A stretch of DNA of 64,000 nt. It comes from Neorhizobium huautlense (GTDB taxonomy: Bacteria; Pseudomonadota; Alphaproteobacteria; Rhizobiales; Rhizobiaceae). Below, piece after piece: positions 36,264 to 43,330 of this stretch. Position numbers and translations under genes: made by a program. Each line of letters opens with the position of its first letter. Within the stretch, counting starts at the first letter, position 1. The stretch covers positions 1 through 64,000 of the forward strand of contig NZ_PVBM01000014.1 of NCBI RefSeq assembly GCF_002968575.1, in the 5' to 3' direction. The notes under the pieces are model-generated. The model was not told the origin of the DNA and did not search any database. It saw only the letters and a program-made list of their open reading frames with translations.

Positions 36264-36285
36264 ATCTGATCAATTGGCCAAGCGC

Positions 36286-36296
36286 CATGTATACAG
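36286..36296. promoter_or_regulatory. GntR-type operator upstream of gntR
   Basis: CATGTATACAG matches 10 of 11 bases of the palindrome at 35362-35373 and lies 22 bases upstream of the gntR start. Suggests autoregulation. Confidence 0.55.
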
Positions 36297-36354
36297 CCTG
36301 GCTGTGCATGCCCAGCACCGGCAGATCAGAGACAGGGGCTGGAGGATGAGTACG

Positions 36355-37227
36355 CTATCTCGACTGACGGCGGGCAGCCAGAACGCGCGCGACTGTCTGC
36401 CTGAGATTTCCCGCAGTTTTTGGGCCGGTTGCTGCCATCTCGTCCTGCACGGCGGCAATTTCCCGGGCAAGCCCGCCGTTGAGGCCCAGGGCATCAAGCG
36501 TCACGCCGCTTTCCCTCATTTCAGCTGCACGACGGCGGCCATGCCGCGTGGTCCGTTCGAACTGGTAGTCTGGGAATTTGGACCAGTCGAGGCCAGGGAA
36601 ACTCCGGGACAGGGATGCCAATATCTCTTCGAAACAGCCGGATGCCTCGGCGGCGAGAAGAGCTTCGACCGTGATCGCCTCCAGCCCTTTGACGAACACG
36701 GACCGCACCATCTTGATGGCAGTCGCCGCTCCGGGCGCATCACCAGCTAAATCCGCTTCGAAACCGAGACTGCGAAAACGCTCCAACAAATCTGCGGCCT
36801 CCGCGCCGGCAATCAGCACCGGAGTCGCATGTCCTTTTGGATGCACGGGCGCCATGACTGCCATGTCGAGATAGGTGGCTCCCGTCGCATGAATAAGCGC
36901 CGCGGTCTCGCGCTTGCGGCCCGGCGAAACGGAATTGATATCGATCAGCAGTGCGCCTTGACCGAGATGCGGCGCCAAAGACTGCGCGGCAACGAAGCTC
37001 TGATCGGCTGTAACGGCACTGAAGATCCATTCCGCGTCTGCAAGCTCCGCCGGTGACGCGGCGGGCTTAACGTTGCGGCTGGTCATCGCCGTAAGCATCT
37101 CCTCGACGCTTTCGGTTTGATCGAGCAGCAGATCATAGGCCCGGAACTGGGCATGCTCGAGCGTCGGAGCGAGACTGTCGTGGAAAGCGCGCGCCGCTTC
37201 GCCAAAGCCCAGGAATGCGATCCTCAT
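36355..37227 (-). CDS. NAD(P)-dependent dehydrogenase, DUF1932 family
   Basis: 290-residue protein with an N-terminal Rossmann domain of the 6-phosphogluconate/3-hydroxyisobutyrate dehydrogenase type (MRIAFLGFGEAARAF) and a C-terminal DUF1932 helical domain (KMVRSVFVKGLEAITVEALLAAE with the conserved Lys). It lies 16 bases behind the oxalomesaconate tautomerase gene in the gallate-type operon. A role as a semialdehyde dehydrogenase replacing LigC, or in a side reaction of the ring-cleavage product, is possible, but no known member of the pathway settles this. Confidence 0.82.
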   Translation of the reverse strand: MRIAFLGFGEAARAFHDSLAPTLEHAQFRAYDLLLDQTESVEEMLTAMTSRNVKPAASPAELADAEWIFSAVTADQSFVAAQSLAPHLGQGALLIDINSVSPGRKRETAALIHATGATYLDMAVMAPVHPKGHATPVLIAGAEAADLLERFRSLGFEADLAGDAPGAATAIKMVRSVFVKGLEAITVEALLAAEASGCFEEILASLSRSFPGLDWSKFPDYQFERTTRHGRRRAAEMRESGVTLDALGLNGGLAREIAAVQDEMAATGPKTAGNLRQTVARVLAARRQSR

Positions 37228-37243
37228 ATTGCTGCCTCACAGA

Positions 37244-38299
37244 TCATTCCGCAAAGACCCTGCCATCGAAAAGCTTGCGTGCCGTCCGCAATACGGCGGC
37301 TCGATCGACTTCGCCGTCCTTGATCGTGGCAATGACGCTCATTTCGCCGGTCGGATGCTCGATCGACAGCAGCTTCTCATCGCCGCCGGGTATCACGGCG
37401 AGCTCCGATGCGGGGCCTGACGGCAGAAGACAGGCGGTCGCAACGCTGACGGCGCCCAGCACGCCGATTGCATCGTGACAGGTGTGCGGAATGAAAGTGC
37501 GTGTGGAAACAGCCCCGCCTGCCGTCGGTGCCGAAACCATCGTCATTTTCGGCACCGATTTTTTTGCGACATCACCAAGATTCATCATCGGTCCGGCTTT
37601 TAGCCGGATTGCCTCGAGCCTTGCTCGCAATTCCTGGTTCACCTCCAGTTCCTTTGGGCTTTCCGTGCCTTTGATACCGAGGGCATCGGCCCGCATCACC
37701 ACACAGGGCATGCCGTTGTCGATAAGCGTGCAGGCAACGCCATCGATCACATCGACCGCATTTCCGGTCGGCAGCAGCGCGCCGCAGGAAGAACCGGCCG
37801 TATCCGCGAACACGATCGGCACCGGCGCGGAGGTTCCCGGCACGCCGTCGATCCGGGCTTCGCCCTTGTAAGTCACCCGGCCGCCGGGCGTCTCGATCGT
37901 CGCAATGGCGATCTGGCCGGTATTTTCCATGAAGATCGACACCTCGGTCTTTTCGCCTCGGACCGGCACCAATCCCCGCTCGATCGCGAAGGGTCCTATA
38001 CCGGCGAGGATGTTGCCGCAGTTCTGCGCATCCGTAACGATCGCCTGATCAACGAAGACCTGCAGGAACAGATAATCGACGTCGACACCCTCCCGCGCTG
38101 ATTTCTTCACGACCGCCACTTTGGAAGTGAGCGGGTTGGCTCCGCCCATACCGTCGATCTGGCGCGCATCGGGCGACCCCATGACGCGCAGCAGGAAATC
38201 CTCACGGTCGGCCGGCAGGTCTTCGGCCAAAAAATATCCGCCTTTGGATGTACCACCCCGCATCCACATGCATCGGACGCCGGTTTCGGTTTTACTCAT
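37244..38299 (-). CDS. galD: 4-oxalomesaconate tautomerase (PrpF family)
   Basis: 351-residue PrpF-type isomerase. MWMRGGTSKGGYFLAEDLP, GMGGANPLTSKVAVV, NCGNILAGIGPFAIERGL and HTCHDAIGVLGAV match GalD of Pseudomonas putida and LigU of Sphingobium. It converts the keto form of 4-oxalomesaconate to the enol form in gallate and protocatechuate-4,5 catabolism. The specific call over PrpF rests on the aldolase and hydratase genes next to it. GGAGG lies before the ATG. Confidence 0.86.
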   Translation of the reverse strand: MSKTETGVRCMWMRGGTSKGGYFLAEDLPADREDFLLRVMGSPDARQIDGMGGANPLTSKVAVVKKSAREGVDVDYLFLQVFVDQAIVTDAQNCGNILAGIGPFAIERGLVPVRGEKTEVSIFMENTGQIAIATIETPGGRVTYKGEARIDGVPGTSAPVPIVFADTAGSSCGALLPTGNAVDVIDGVACTLIDNGMPCVVMRADALGIKGTESPKELEVNQELRARLEAIRLKAGPMMNLGDVAKKSVPKMTMVSAPTAGGAVSTRTFIPHTCHDAIGVLGAVSVATACLLPSGPASELAVIPGGDEKLLSIEHPTGEMSVIATIKDGEVDRAAVLRTARKLFDGRVFAE

Positions 38300-38324
38300 G
38301 ACCGCCTCCGCTCTTTTGCAGCGC

Positions 38325-38996
38325 TCAGATATACTTCAGGCCCTTTTCAGCCAGCCGGCCGCGCATGTCGTAGATATCGAGGCCGAGTTCGCCGGCCGCG
38401 AGCCGCTTGCGTTTACCATCTTCGGCCGCAACACGGGCTTCCGCCTTCTTTGCGACCACTTCAGCTTCCTCGCGCAGCACGACACAAACGCCATCATCAT
38501 CGGCAACGATCACATCGCCCGGGCGAACATAGGCGCCAGCGCATACGACCGGTACGTTCACAGAACCGAGGGTCTCCTTGACTGTGCCCTGGGCGAAGAT
38601 CGCCTTCGACCAGACAGGAAATTTCATCTCCGTCAGATCAGCCACATCCCGAACACCCGCATCGATGATCAATCCCTTGCAACCGCGCGCCTGCGCAGAC
38701 GTGGCGAGGAGATCACCGAAATAGCCGTCCTCGCAGGGGCTGGTCGGGGCGAGCAGCAGAATGTCGCCGGCCTTCAACTGTTCGATCGCCACATGCAGCA
38801 TCCAGTTGTCGCCCGGAGGTGCGGAGATAGTGACGGCACTCGCCGCGAGGCGTGCACCCGGAAAGATCGGCCGGATATAGCTGGCGAGCAGGCCCTTGCG
38901 GCCCTGCGCTTCATGCACCGTGGCAACGCCGCAGGCGGCCAGCCGGTCGATGACTGACTGATCAGCACGCTCGATGTTCTGAACGACAACCGACAT
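38325..38996 (-). CDS. ligK: 4-carboxy-4-hydroxy-2-oxoadipate aldolase (LigK/GalC)
   Basis: 223-residue RraA-fold class II aldolase that splits 4-carboxy-4-hydroxy-2-oxoadipate into pyruvate and oxaloacetate and can decarboxylate oxaloacetate. The pyruvate-binding loop [13 protein letters not shown] (89-101), catalytic Arg and metal Asp in DAGVRD (R116, D117), and [12 protein letters not shown] fit the family. The start overlaps the hydratase stop as TGATG, indicating coupling. It is the final central step of the cluster, feeding the TCA cycle. Confidence 0.88.
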   Translation of the reverse strand: MSVVVQNIERADQSVIDRLAACGVATVHEAQGRKGLLASYIRPIFPGARLAASAVTISAPPGDNWMLHVAIEQLKAGDILLLAPTSPCEDGYFGDLLATSAQARGCKGLIIDAGVRDVADLTEMKFPVWSKAIFAQGTVKETLGSVNVPVVCAGAYVRPGDVIVADDDGVCVVLREEAEVVAKKAEARVAAEDGKRKRLAAGELGLDIYDMRGRLAEKGLKYI

Positions 38997-39724
38997 CAGA
39001 GTTCATCCACAGTACGGGGGAAGACGGACTGGAAGCCTTCGGCGTGGGTGGACTTGCGCCCGCCGGACTGCCCGCCCGAATTGCGCATGAAATGGTTTCC
39101 GCGGTTTTCCGCGACGTTCTTGTAGTAGTGCCACAGGTGCTCCTGGCCCTCCATGCACTGGATAGCCGCCCACTTCTTTTCCCAGACGGGCGAGATGTCG
39201 AGGAAAACATCCGGTTTCCATTCCATCTGTTCGGTCTGGTGCGGCTCGAACAGGTAAAGCTGCGGCGCGCCGAGAACCTTTTCCCCGGGATTGTGGCCCC
39301 AGGCCTGGGCAATCATGCGGGCGTCAAGTGCCACCTGTGTCGCGTACATGTGGTCGGTATTGTACGGGTCCCATTTCGAATGAGAGAGCATGAATTCCGG
39401 CTGAACCTTGCGGATCACGTCGACCAGCTTGAACTTGGCGTCCTGATCGACGACCAGTGGATAGTCGCCGAGATCGAAAAACTGGATGTCGGTAACATCG
39501 AGCGCTTTTGCCGCGTTTTCCGCTTCCCTGCGGCGCTCGGTCTTCACCTTTTCGAGCGTCATGCCCGGGTTTTTCCAGAGCTTGGCACTTTCGCCGCGCT
39601 CGCCATAGGACAGGCAGACTACCGTAACGTCATAGCCCTTTTCCTCGTGCAGCGCGATCGCGCCGCCGCAACGCCAGACGAAATCCGCCGAATGGGCGCT
39701 GATGACCAATGCTGTCTTTGCCAT
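38996..39724 (-). CDS. galB: 4-oxalomesaconate hydratase, GalB type (PIG-L fold)
   Basis: 242-residue PIG-L/LmbE-fold zinc protein. [15 protein letters not shown] carries the AHxxD metal motif (H11, D14) and DHMYATQ the third ligand (H125). This variant motif and length fit GalB of P. putida, which hydrates 4-oxalomesaconate to 4-carboxy-4-hydroxy-2-oxoadipate and is unrelated to the amidohydrolase LigJ. It lies between the dioxygenase and aldolase genes, 16 bases behind the former, which supports the call over a deacetylase. Confidence 0.84.
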   Translation of the reverse strand: MAKTALVISAHSADFVWRCGGAIALHEEKGYDVTVVCLSYGERGESAKLWKNPGMTLEKVKTERRREAENAAKALDVTDIQFFDLGDYPLVVDQDAKFKLVDVIRKVQPEFMLSHSKWDPYNTDHMYATQVALDARMIAQAWGHNPGEKVLGAPQLYLFEPHQTEQMEWKPDVFLDISPVWEKKWAAIQCMEGQEHLWHYYKNVAENRGNHFMRNSGGQSGGRKSTHAEGFQSVFPRTVDEL

Positions 39725-39739
39725 GGGATGCCTCTTGAT

Positions 39740-40696
39740 TTACTTATGCAGAGCCGGCGGCGTGCCGTGCGTGTGGAAGGTTTCGATCGTCTTCATCCCC
39801 CAGGCCTGGCCCTTCTTGCGGTCGGCTTCGGTCCAGACGACCGGCTTCCAGTCGGGCCGCAAGATCAGGCGGGCGCCTGCATTGGCGAGTTCAACGCGAT
39901 TACCGGCCGGCTCCCAGACATAGAGGAAGAACGTGCCCTGGATCGCATGCTTGTGCGGGCCGGACTCGATGTGAACGCCATTTTCCAGGAAGATGTCGGC
40001 GGCGCGCAGGATATCTTCGCGCTGGTCGCAGGCATAGGTGACATGGTGGAAGCGACCATGCGAACCGGTATGATCCTCGGAGCAGGCGAGGTCATAGGTC
40101 TTGTTGTTGATGGTGAACCAGCAGCCGCCGAGACGGCCGTTGTCGAGCTGGATCATTTCCGTCACCCGGCTGCCGAGCGCCGTGATCATGAATTCTCGCA
40201 TGAGGCTGACATCGGCGGCGAGCAGATTGACGTGGTCAAGGCGCCGAGGACACGTTCCGCGGCCATGGTAACGCTGGGCGATGTTTTTTAGTGCCGGCTT
40301 TTCCTCCGGCGGCGCCACATATTCCCTGGTGTCCCAGTAGAGTTCGAACAGGTGACCGTCGGGGCTCTTGAACTGGTAGGCGCGGCCATGGCCAAGATCG
40401 CCTTCCATCCAGCCGACGCCCCAGCCCTTTTCCTCAATTACTTTGACGCGCCGCTCAAGCGCTTCCACGGACGATGTGCGATAGCCGATATGACCGACAC
40501 CCGTGGTATGGTGCTTGGTGAGCTTCAGGGTATGGAATTCGTAGTCGTCGAAAGCTCGCAGATAAACGCTATCGCCTTCACGCCCATTTTCCGTGAGCCC
40601 GTAGATGCGGGTGAAGAAATCCAGACTTTCATCGAAACGATCAGTGTAGAGTTCCACGTGACCCAGATGGGCGACATCGTAACAGGGTTCGGTCAT
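39740..40696 (-). CDS. Type I (VOC) extradiol ring-cleavage dioxygenase
   Basis: 318-residue two-domain VOC protein of the catechol 2,3-dioxygenase type. The catalytic C-terminal domain shows the iron facial triad H155 (LDHVNL), H217 (FHHVTY) and E269 (NRVEL), almost at the positions known for XylE, with Y259 before it. It is the first gene of the operon that leads to GalB, LigK and GalD. The gallate and protocatechuate enzymes of known pathways belong to the unrelated LigB fold, so this is a possible non-homologous replacement. The substrate could be gallate, 3-O-methylgallate or another catechol. Confidence 0.83.
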   Translation of the reverse strand: MTEPCYDVAHLGHVELYTDRFDESLDFFTRIYGLTENGREGDSVYLRAFDDYEFHTLKLTKHHTTGVGHIGYRTSSVEALERRVKVIEEKGWGVGWMEGDLGHGRAYQFKSPDGHLFELYWDTREYVAPPEEKPALKNIAQRYHGRGTCPRRLDHVNLLAADVSLMREFMITALGSRVTEMIQLDNGRLGGCWFTINNKTYDLACSEDHTGSHGRFHHVTYACDQREDILRAADIFLENGVHIESGPHKHAIQGTFFLYVWEPAGNRVELANAGARLILRPDWKPVVWTEADRKKGQAWGMKTIETFHTHGTPPALHK

Positions 40697-40923
40697 TGGG
40701 TCTGTCCCGAGCGGTTAGCTCATAGGCGCCAGGCGGAAAGACGCCTTCTCCTCCAAACGAAAGCCGCGTCCTCCACCTCAACGCGGCCGGCGACGAACGC
40801 CGCATCATGGTAAAGGCATAAAAGCAGATCGTCGGCATGACGAATAGGTTCTGCTGCAGGGCCATAAGTTTTGATTGAGGAGGGGATAGGCTCGCGAGCA
40901 GCGAGCAAGAGTACCGGTCGTGC

Positions 40924-40956
40924 AAAGGCGGCGCGGTGAAGATCTCACCGCGCCGC
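40924..40956 (-). terminator. Terminator of the terC gene
   Basis: GCGGCGCGGTGA (40928-40939) pairs perfectly with TCACCGCGCCGC (40945-40956) around a 5-base loop, 6 bases after the terC stop. On the minus strand CTTTG follows, a short T-run. Between it and the dioxygenase start (40697-40923) I see no gene. Confidence 0.72.
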
Positions 40957-40962
40957 GAATAA

Positions 40963-41616
40963 TCAGCCGCCGAGATAGGGCATGACTTCCACCGCGCCGC
41001 GCCAGATCATTTCGAGCGCCACGTAGAGGATCACGGCAAGACCGACATAAGCGATCCACCGGTGCTTGTTGAGGAGACGCGCGATAAAGCTTGCGGCGAC
41101 ACCCATGAGAGCGATCGACAGAACCAGACCGAAGATCAGGACTTCAGGGTGCTCGTGGGCTGCGCCGGCGACAGCCAGGACGTTGTCGAGCGACATTGAG
41201 ACGTCTGCGATAACGATCTGCCAGGCAGCCTGCGAGAAGGTTTTGCGCGGCGCGCCACCGGCAATGGTGCCGTCTTTATTGAGATCCACCCCTTCGAGCG
41301 CCTCAGCCGCCTCGTCCTCCTGCTGATGCGGTGTACGCAGTTCTCGCCACATTTTCCAGCAAACCCACAGGAGCAATACGCCCCCTGCAAGCAGCAAGCC
41401 GACGATCTGCAGCAACTGCGTGGTAGCAAGCGCAAACCCGATACGAAGAACAGTCGCGGCAATGATACCGACGAGGATTGCCTTGGCCCGCTGTTCCTTC
41501 GGCAGTCCAGCTGCAGCAAGACCGATGACGATCGCATTATCGCCGGCAAGGACAAGATCGATCATGATAACTTGCAGGAGGGCAGATAACGCCTCTGCGG
41601 TGAAGATTTCCATCAT
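40963..41616 (-). CDS. TerC family integral membrane protein
   Basis: 217-residue membrane protein with about seven helices. The paired acidic motifs VLAGDNAIVIGLAA (about 22-36) and DVSMSLDNVLAVAG are the family signature and sit in the membrane, suggesting metal binding. Relatives (YkoY, Alx, MeeY) export manganese and help load secreted metalloproteins. A charged loop with EDEAAEALEGVDLNKDG separates the halves. The start is ATG at 41616 or the next ATG. A 352-base leader precedes it. Confidence 0.88.
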   Translation of the reverse strand: MMEIFTAEALSALLQVIMIDLVLAGDNAIVIGLAAAGLPKEQRAKAILVGIIAATVLRIGFALATTQLLQIVGLLLAGGVLLLWVCWKMWRELRTPHQQEDEAAEALEGVDLNKDGTIAGGAPRKTFSQAAWQIVIADVSMSLDNVLAVAGAAHEHPEVLIFGLVLSIALMGVAASFIARLLNKHRWIAYVGLAVILYVALEMIWRGAVEVMPYLGG

Positions 41617-41968
41617 TTGGCACCCAATCTCTTATGGCGTGGAATGCCTCATGTCGCGATGGTAGTTCAGCAGGAGCATACGACTGACATTTTGCCTGCC
41701 GTAGGTTCACTGCCGTTTTCGTTGGAGACCGCCACGAACACCAGGCACCTAACTTGGACGATTCCAGTCCGACATCACAGTTCAAGACGAACTGCCAGAG
41801 GGGCCCGGTCTGGTGGCGTGAGATTTAACGGCCCGACGACAGAAACTCAAGTGTTGAGTTGAGGTCTCTGTTGCCACTCCCATATTCCCACTGACCGGCC
41901 TAAAGCCAGACAAGATCATCCAGGAACTTCCACTGTTGTCGGGCAGAATAAGCGCGGAATCGCAGGCG
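41617..41968 (-). other. 352-bp region upstream of terC, possible regulatory leader
   Basis: No gene is seen between the acvB stop and terC. Part is the acvB terminator region; the rest would be the terC promoter and leader. TerC genes often carry a yybP-ykoY manganese riboswitch. Near 41672-41695 the minus strand reads ATGTCAGTCGTATGCTCC, loosely like the 3' end of that RNA, but I could not find the matching GGGGAGUAG-like 5' strand. Confidence 0.3.
41844..41860 (-). terminator. Candidate terminator of the lpiA-acvB operon
   Basis: AACTCAA and TTGAGTT form a perfect 7-bp stem with a GTG loop about 110 bases after the acvB stop; on the minus strand TTTCTGT follows. The stem is short and AT-rich, so termination is uncertain. 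Confidence 0.4.
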
Positions 41969-43330
41969 CTATTTAAGACGTGTCTGGAGACTGTCGCGAA
42001 TGCGCTTGCCCAGAGCTTGATAGTTTTCATCGAAGTGATGACCACCCTCGATCGGTGCGACTTCGACGCCTCGATCCTTCAACGTGGGACAGGGATCGTC
42101 ATCTTCATCCGTGCCATAGACGCATTGGATGAGTTTGGGATCGATCTTCGCAATGTCATCCACGGGATCTCCACCCTTGCCGGATCCCTCGGCTCCCAGC
42201 CAACCGGTCACGGAAATTTCGTAATCAACCTGGTGCGACAAGCCCAAAAGGGTGATCTGTTTCACTCGTTCCCGGTCCGAAGGCGCGAGGCGATTGTAGG
42301 TGGCCGGCAACACGTCCGCACCGAAGGAATAGCCGACAAGGAGGACGTTCTGAACATTCCATTGGCGACGATAGTGCTCGATGATCCTTGCAAGATCTTC
42401 CGCCGTCCCCTGGGGGGACCGCTCCGACCAGAAATAGCGCAAGGAGTCCACCCCGATGGTTGGTATGCCCTGCGATTGCAGATAGCCGCCAACCTCGCTG
42501 TCCAAATCGCGCCACCCGCCATCGCCGGAATAAATCACGGCCATCGTGTTTATTGCTGGTTTGGCTTCCAGCACGGTCAGCGGCAGGTCGAGCGGCAGGT
42601 CGTTCATACTTGCTGCTGAGAGGCCGACCGCCAGCGCTTGGGAGAGCGCCGCCTCGGGGGGTGAGGCAGAATCATCAAGCTGCACTTCCGGATGTTCCTG
42701 CTTCAGTCGTTGGGCATGCGCCTTTCCGGCAATATCGGCCGCTGCGGTCGAAATGATCGTAACCGCCGTCGGCAAGGAGCCGCCGTCGAAGCCGTAGATC
42801 GTGCGATCACCGACTTTCTGTTTCGGAGCTGGAGTGCAAAGCTCCTTGGAGAGCGGTATGCCCGCAACCGGGTCGACTGCAATCGCCTCGCCAATCGTAG
42901 CATTGGGACTCTGCGAGACCATGGCCAGCGCCAGCGCTCCTCCCTCACCGAGGCCAGCCACGATCGGATGGCGATAATTCGAATTGCCGATCCGCCGCTG
43001 AATCTGCTGGGAGAGGTCTTCGACATCGGAAACCATGTAGACGCAGCCGCCGTCGTCCGCCGCGAGCGATTTGATGTAGGACGGGAAATCGATACCGACC
43101 ACTGCGGCACCGGCATCCACTGCAGCCTGCGCCTGGACATCCTCGCGAGCGCTCCAACCTTCGCCGCCGGATATCAGAAAGACAATACCGTTGAGATCGG
43201 CGCTATTGGTCGGCAACAGGATACGAGGCGCCGGGATCATTCCCGTATTGAAGCCTGGCTGCTGACCGGCAGCCCCCGTGATATACAACCATGCGGCAAG
43301 CGAGATGACGAGAAAACGTATAGACATCAT
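41969..43330 (-). CDS. acvB: AcvB/VirJ-family periplasmic lysyl-PG hydrolase
   Basis: 453-residue exported alpha/beta hydrolase. The signal peptide is about residues 1-21. Two VirJ-like halves are present; the C-terminal one shows VIYSGDGGWRDLD, GYSFGADVLP (nucleophilic Ser) and a late GGHHFD histidine. In Agrobacterium and Rhizobium tropici, AcvB hydrolyses lysyl-phosphatidylglycerol made by LpiA; loss affects virulence and acid tolerance. The start overlaps the lpiA stop (ATGA), so both are translated together. Confidence 0.9.
   Translation of the reverse strand: MMSIRFLVISLAAWLYITGAAGQQPGFNTGMIPAPRILLPTNSADLNGIVFLISGGEGWSAREDVQAQAAVDAGAAVVGIDFPSYIKSLAADDGGCVYMVSDVEDLSQQIQRRIGNSNYRHPIVAGLGEGGALALAMVSQSPNATIGEAIAVDPVAGIPLSKELCTPAPKQKVGDRTIYGFDGGSLPTAVTIISTAAADIAGKAHAQRLKQEHPEVQLDDSASPPEAALSQALAVGLSAASMNDLPLDLPLTVLEAKPAINTMAVIYSGDGGWRDLDSEVGGYLQSQGIPTIGVDSLRYFWSERSPQGTAEDLARIIEHYRRQWNVQNVLLVGYSFGADVLPATYNRLAPSDRERVKQITLLGLSHQVDYEISVTGWLGAEGSGKGGDPVDDIAKIDPKLIQCVYGTDEDDDPCPTLKDRGVEVAPIEGGHHFDENYQALGKRIRDSLQTRLK

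Noticed and set aside
41537-42045. Small minus-strand ORFs in the terC leader
   Set aside because: They overlap known genes or lack start signals; no motif seen.
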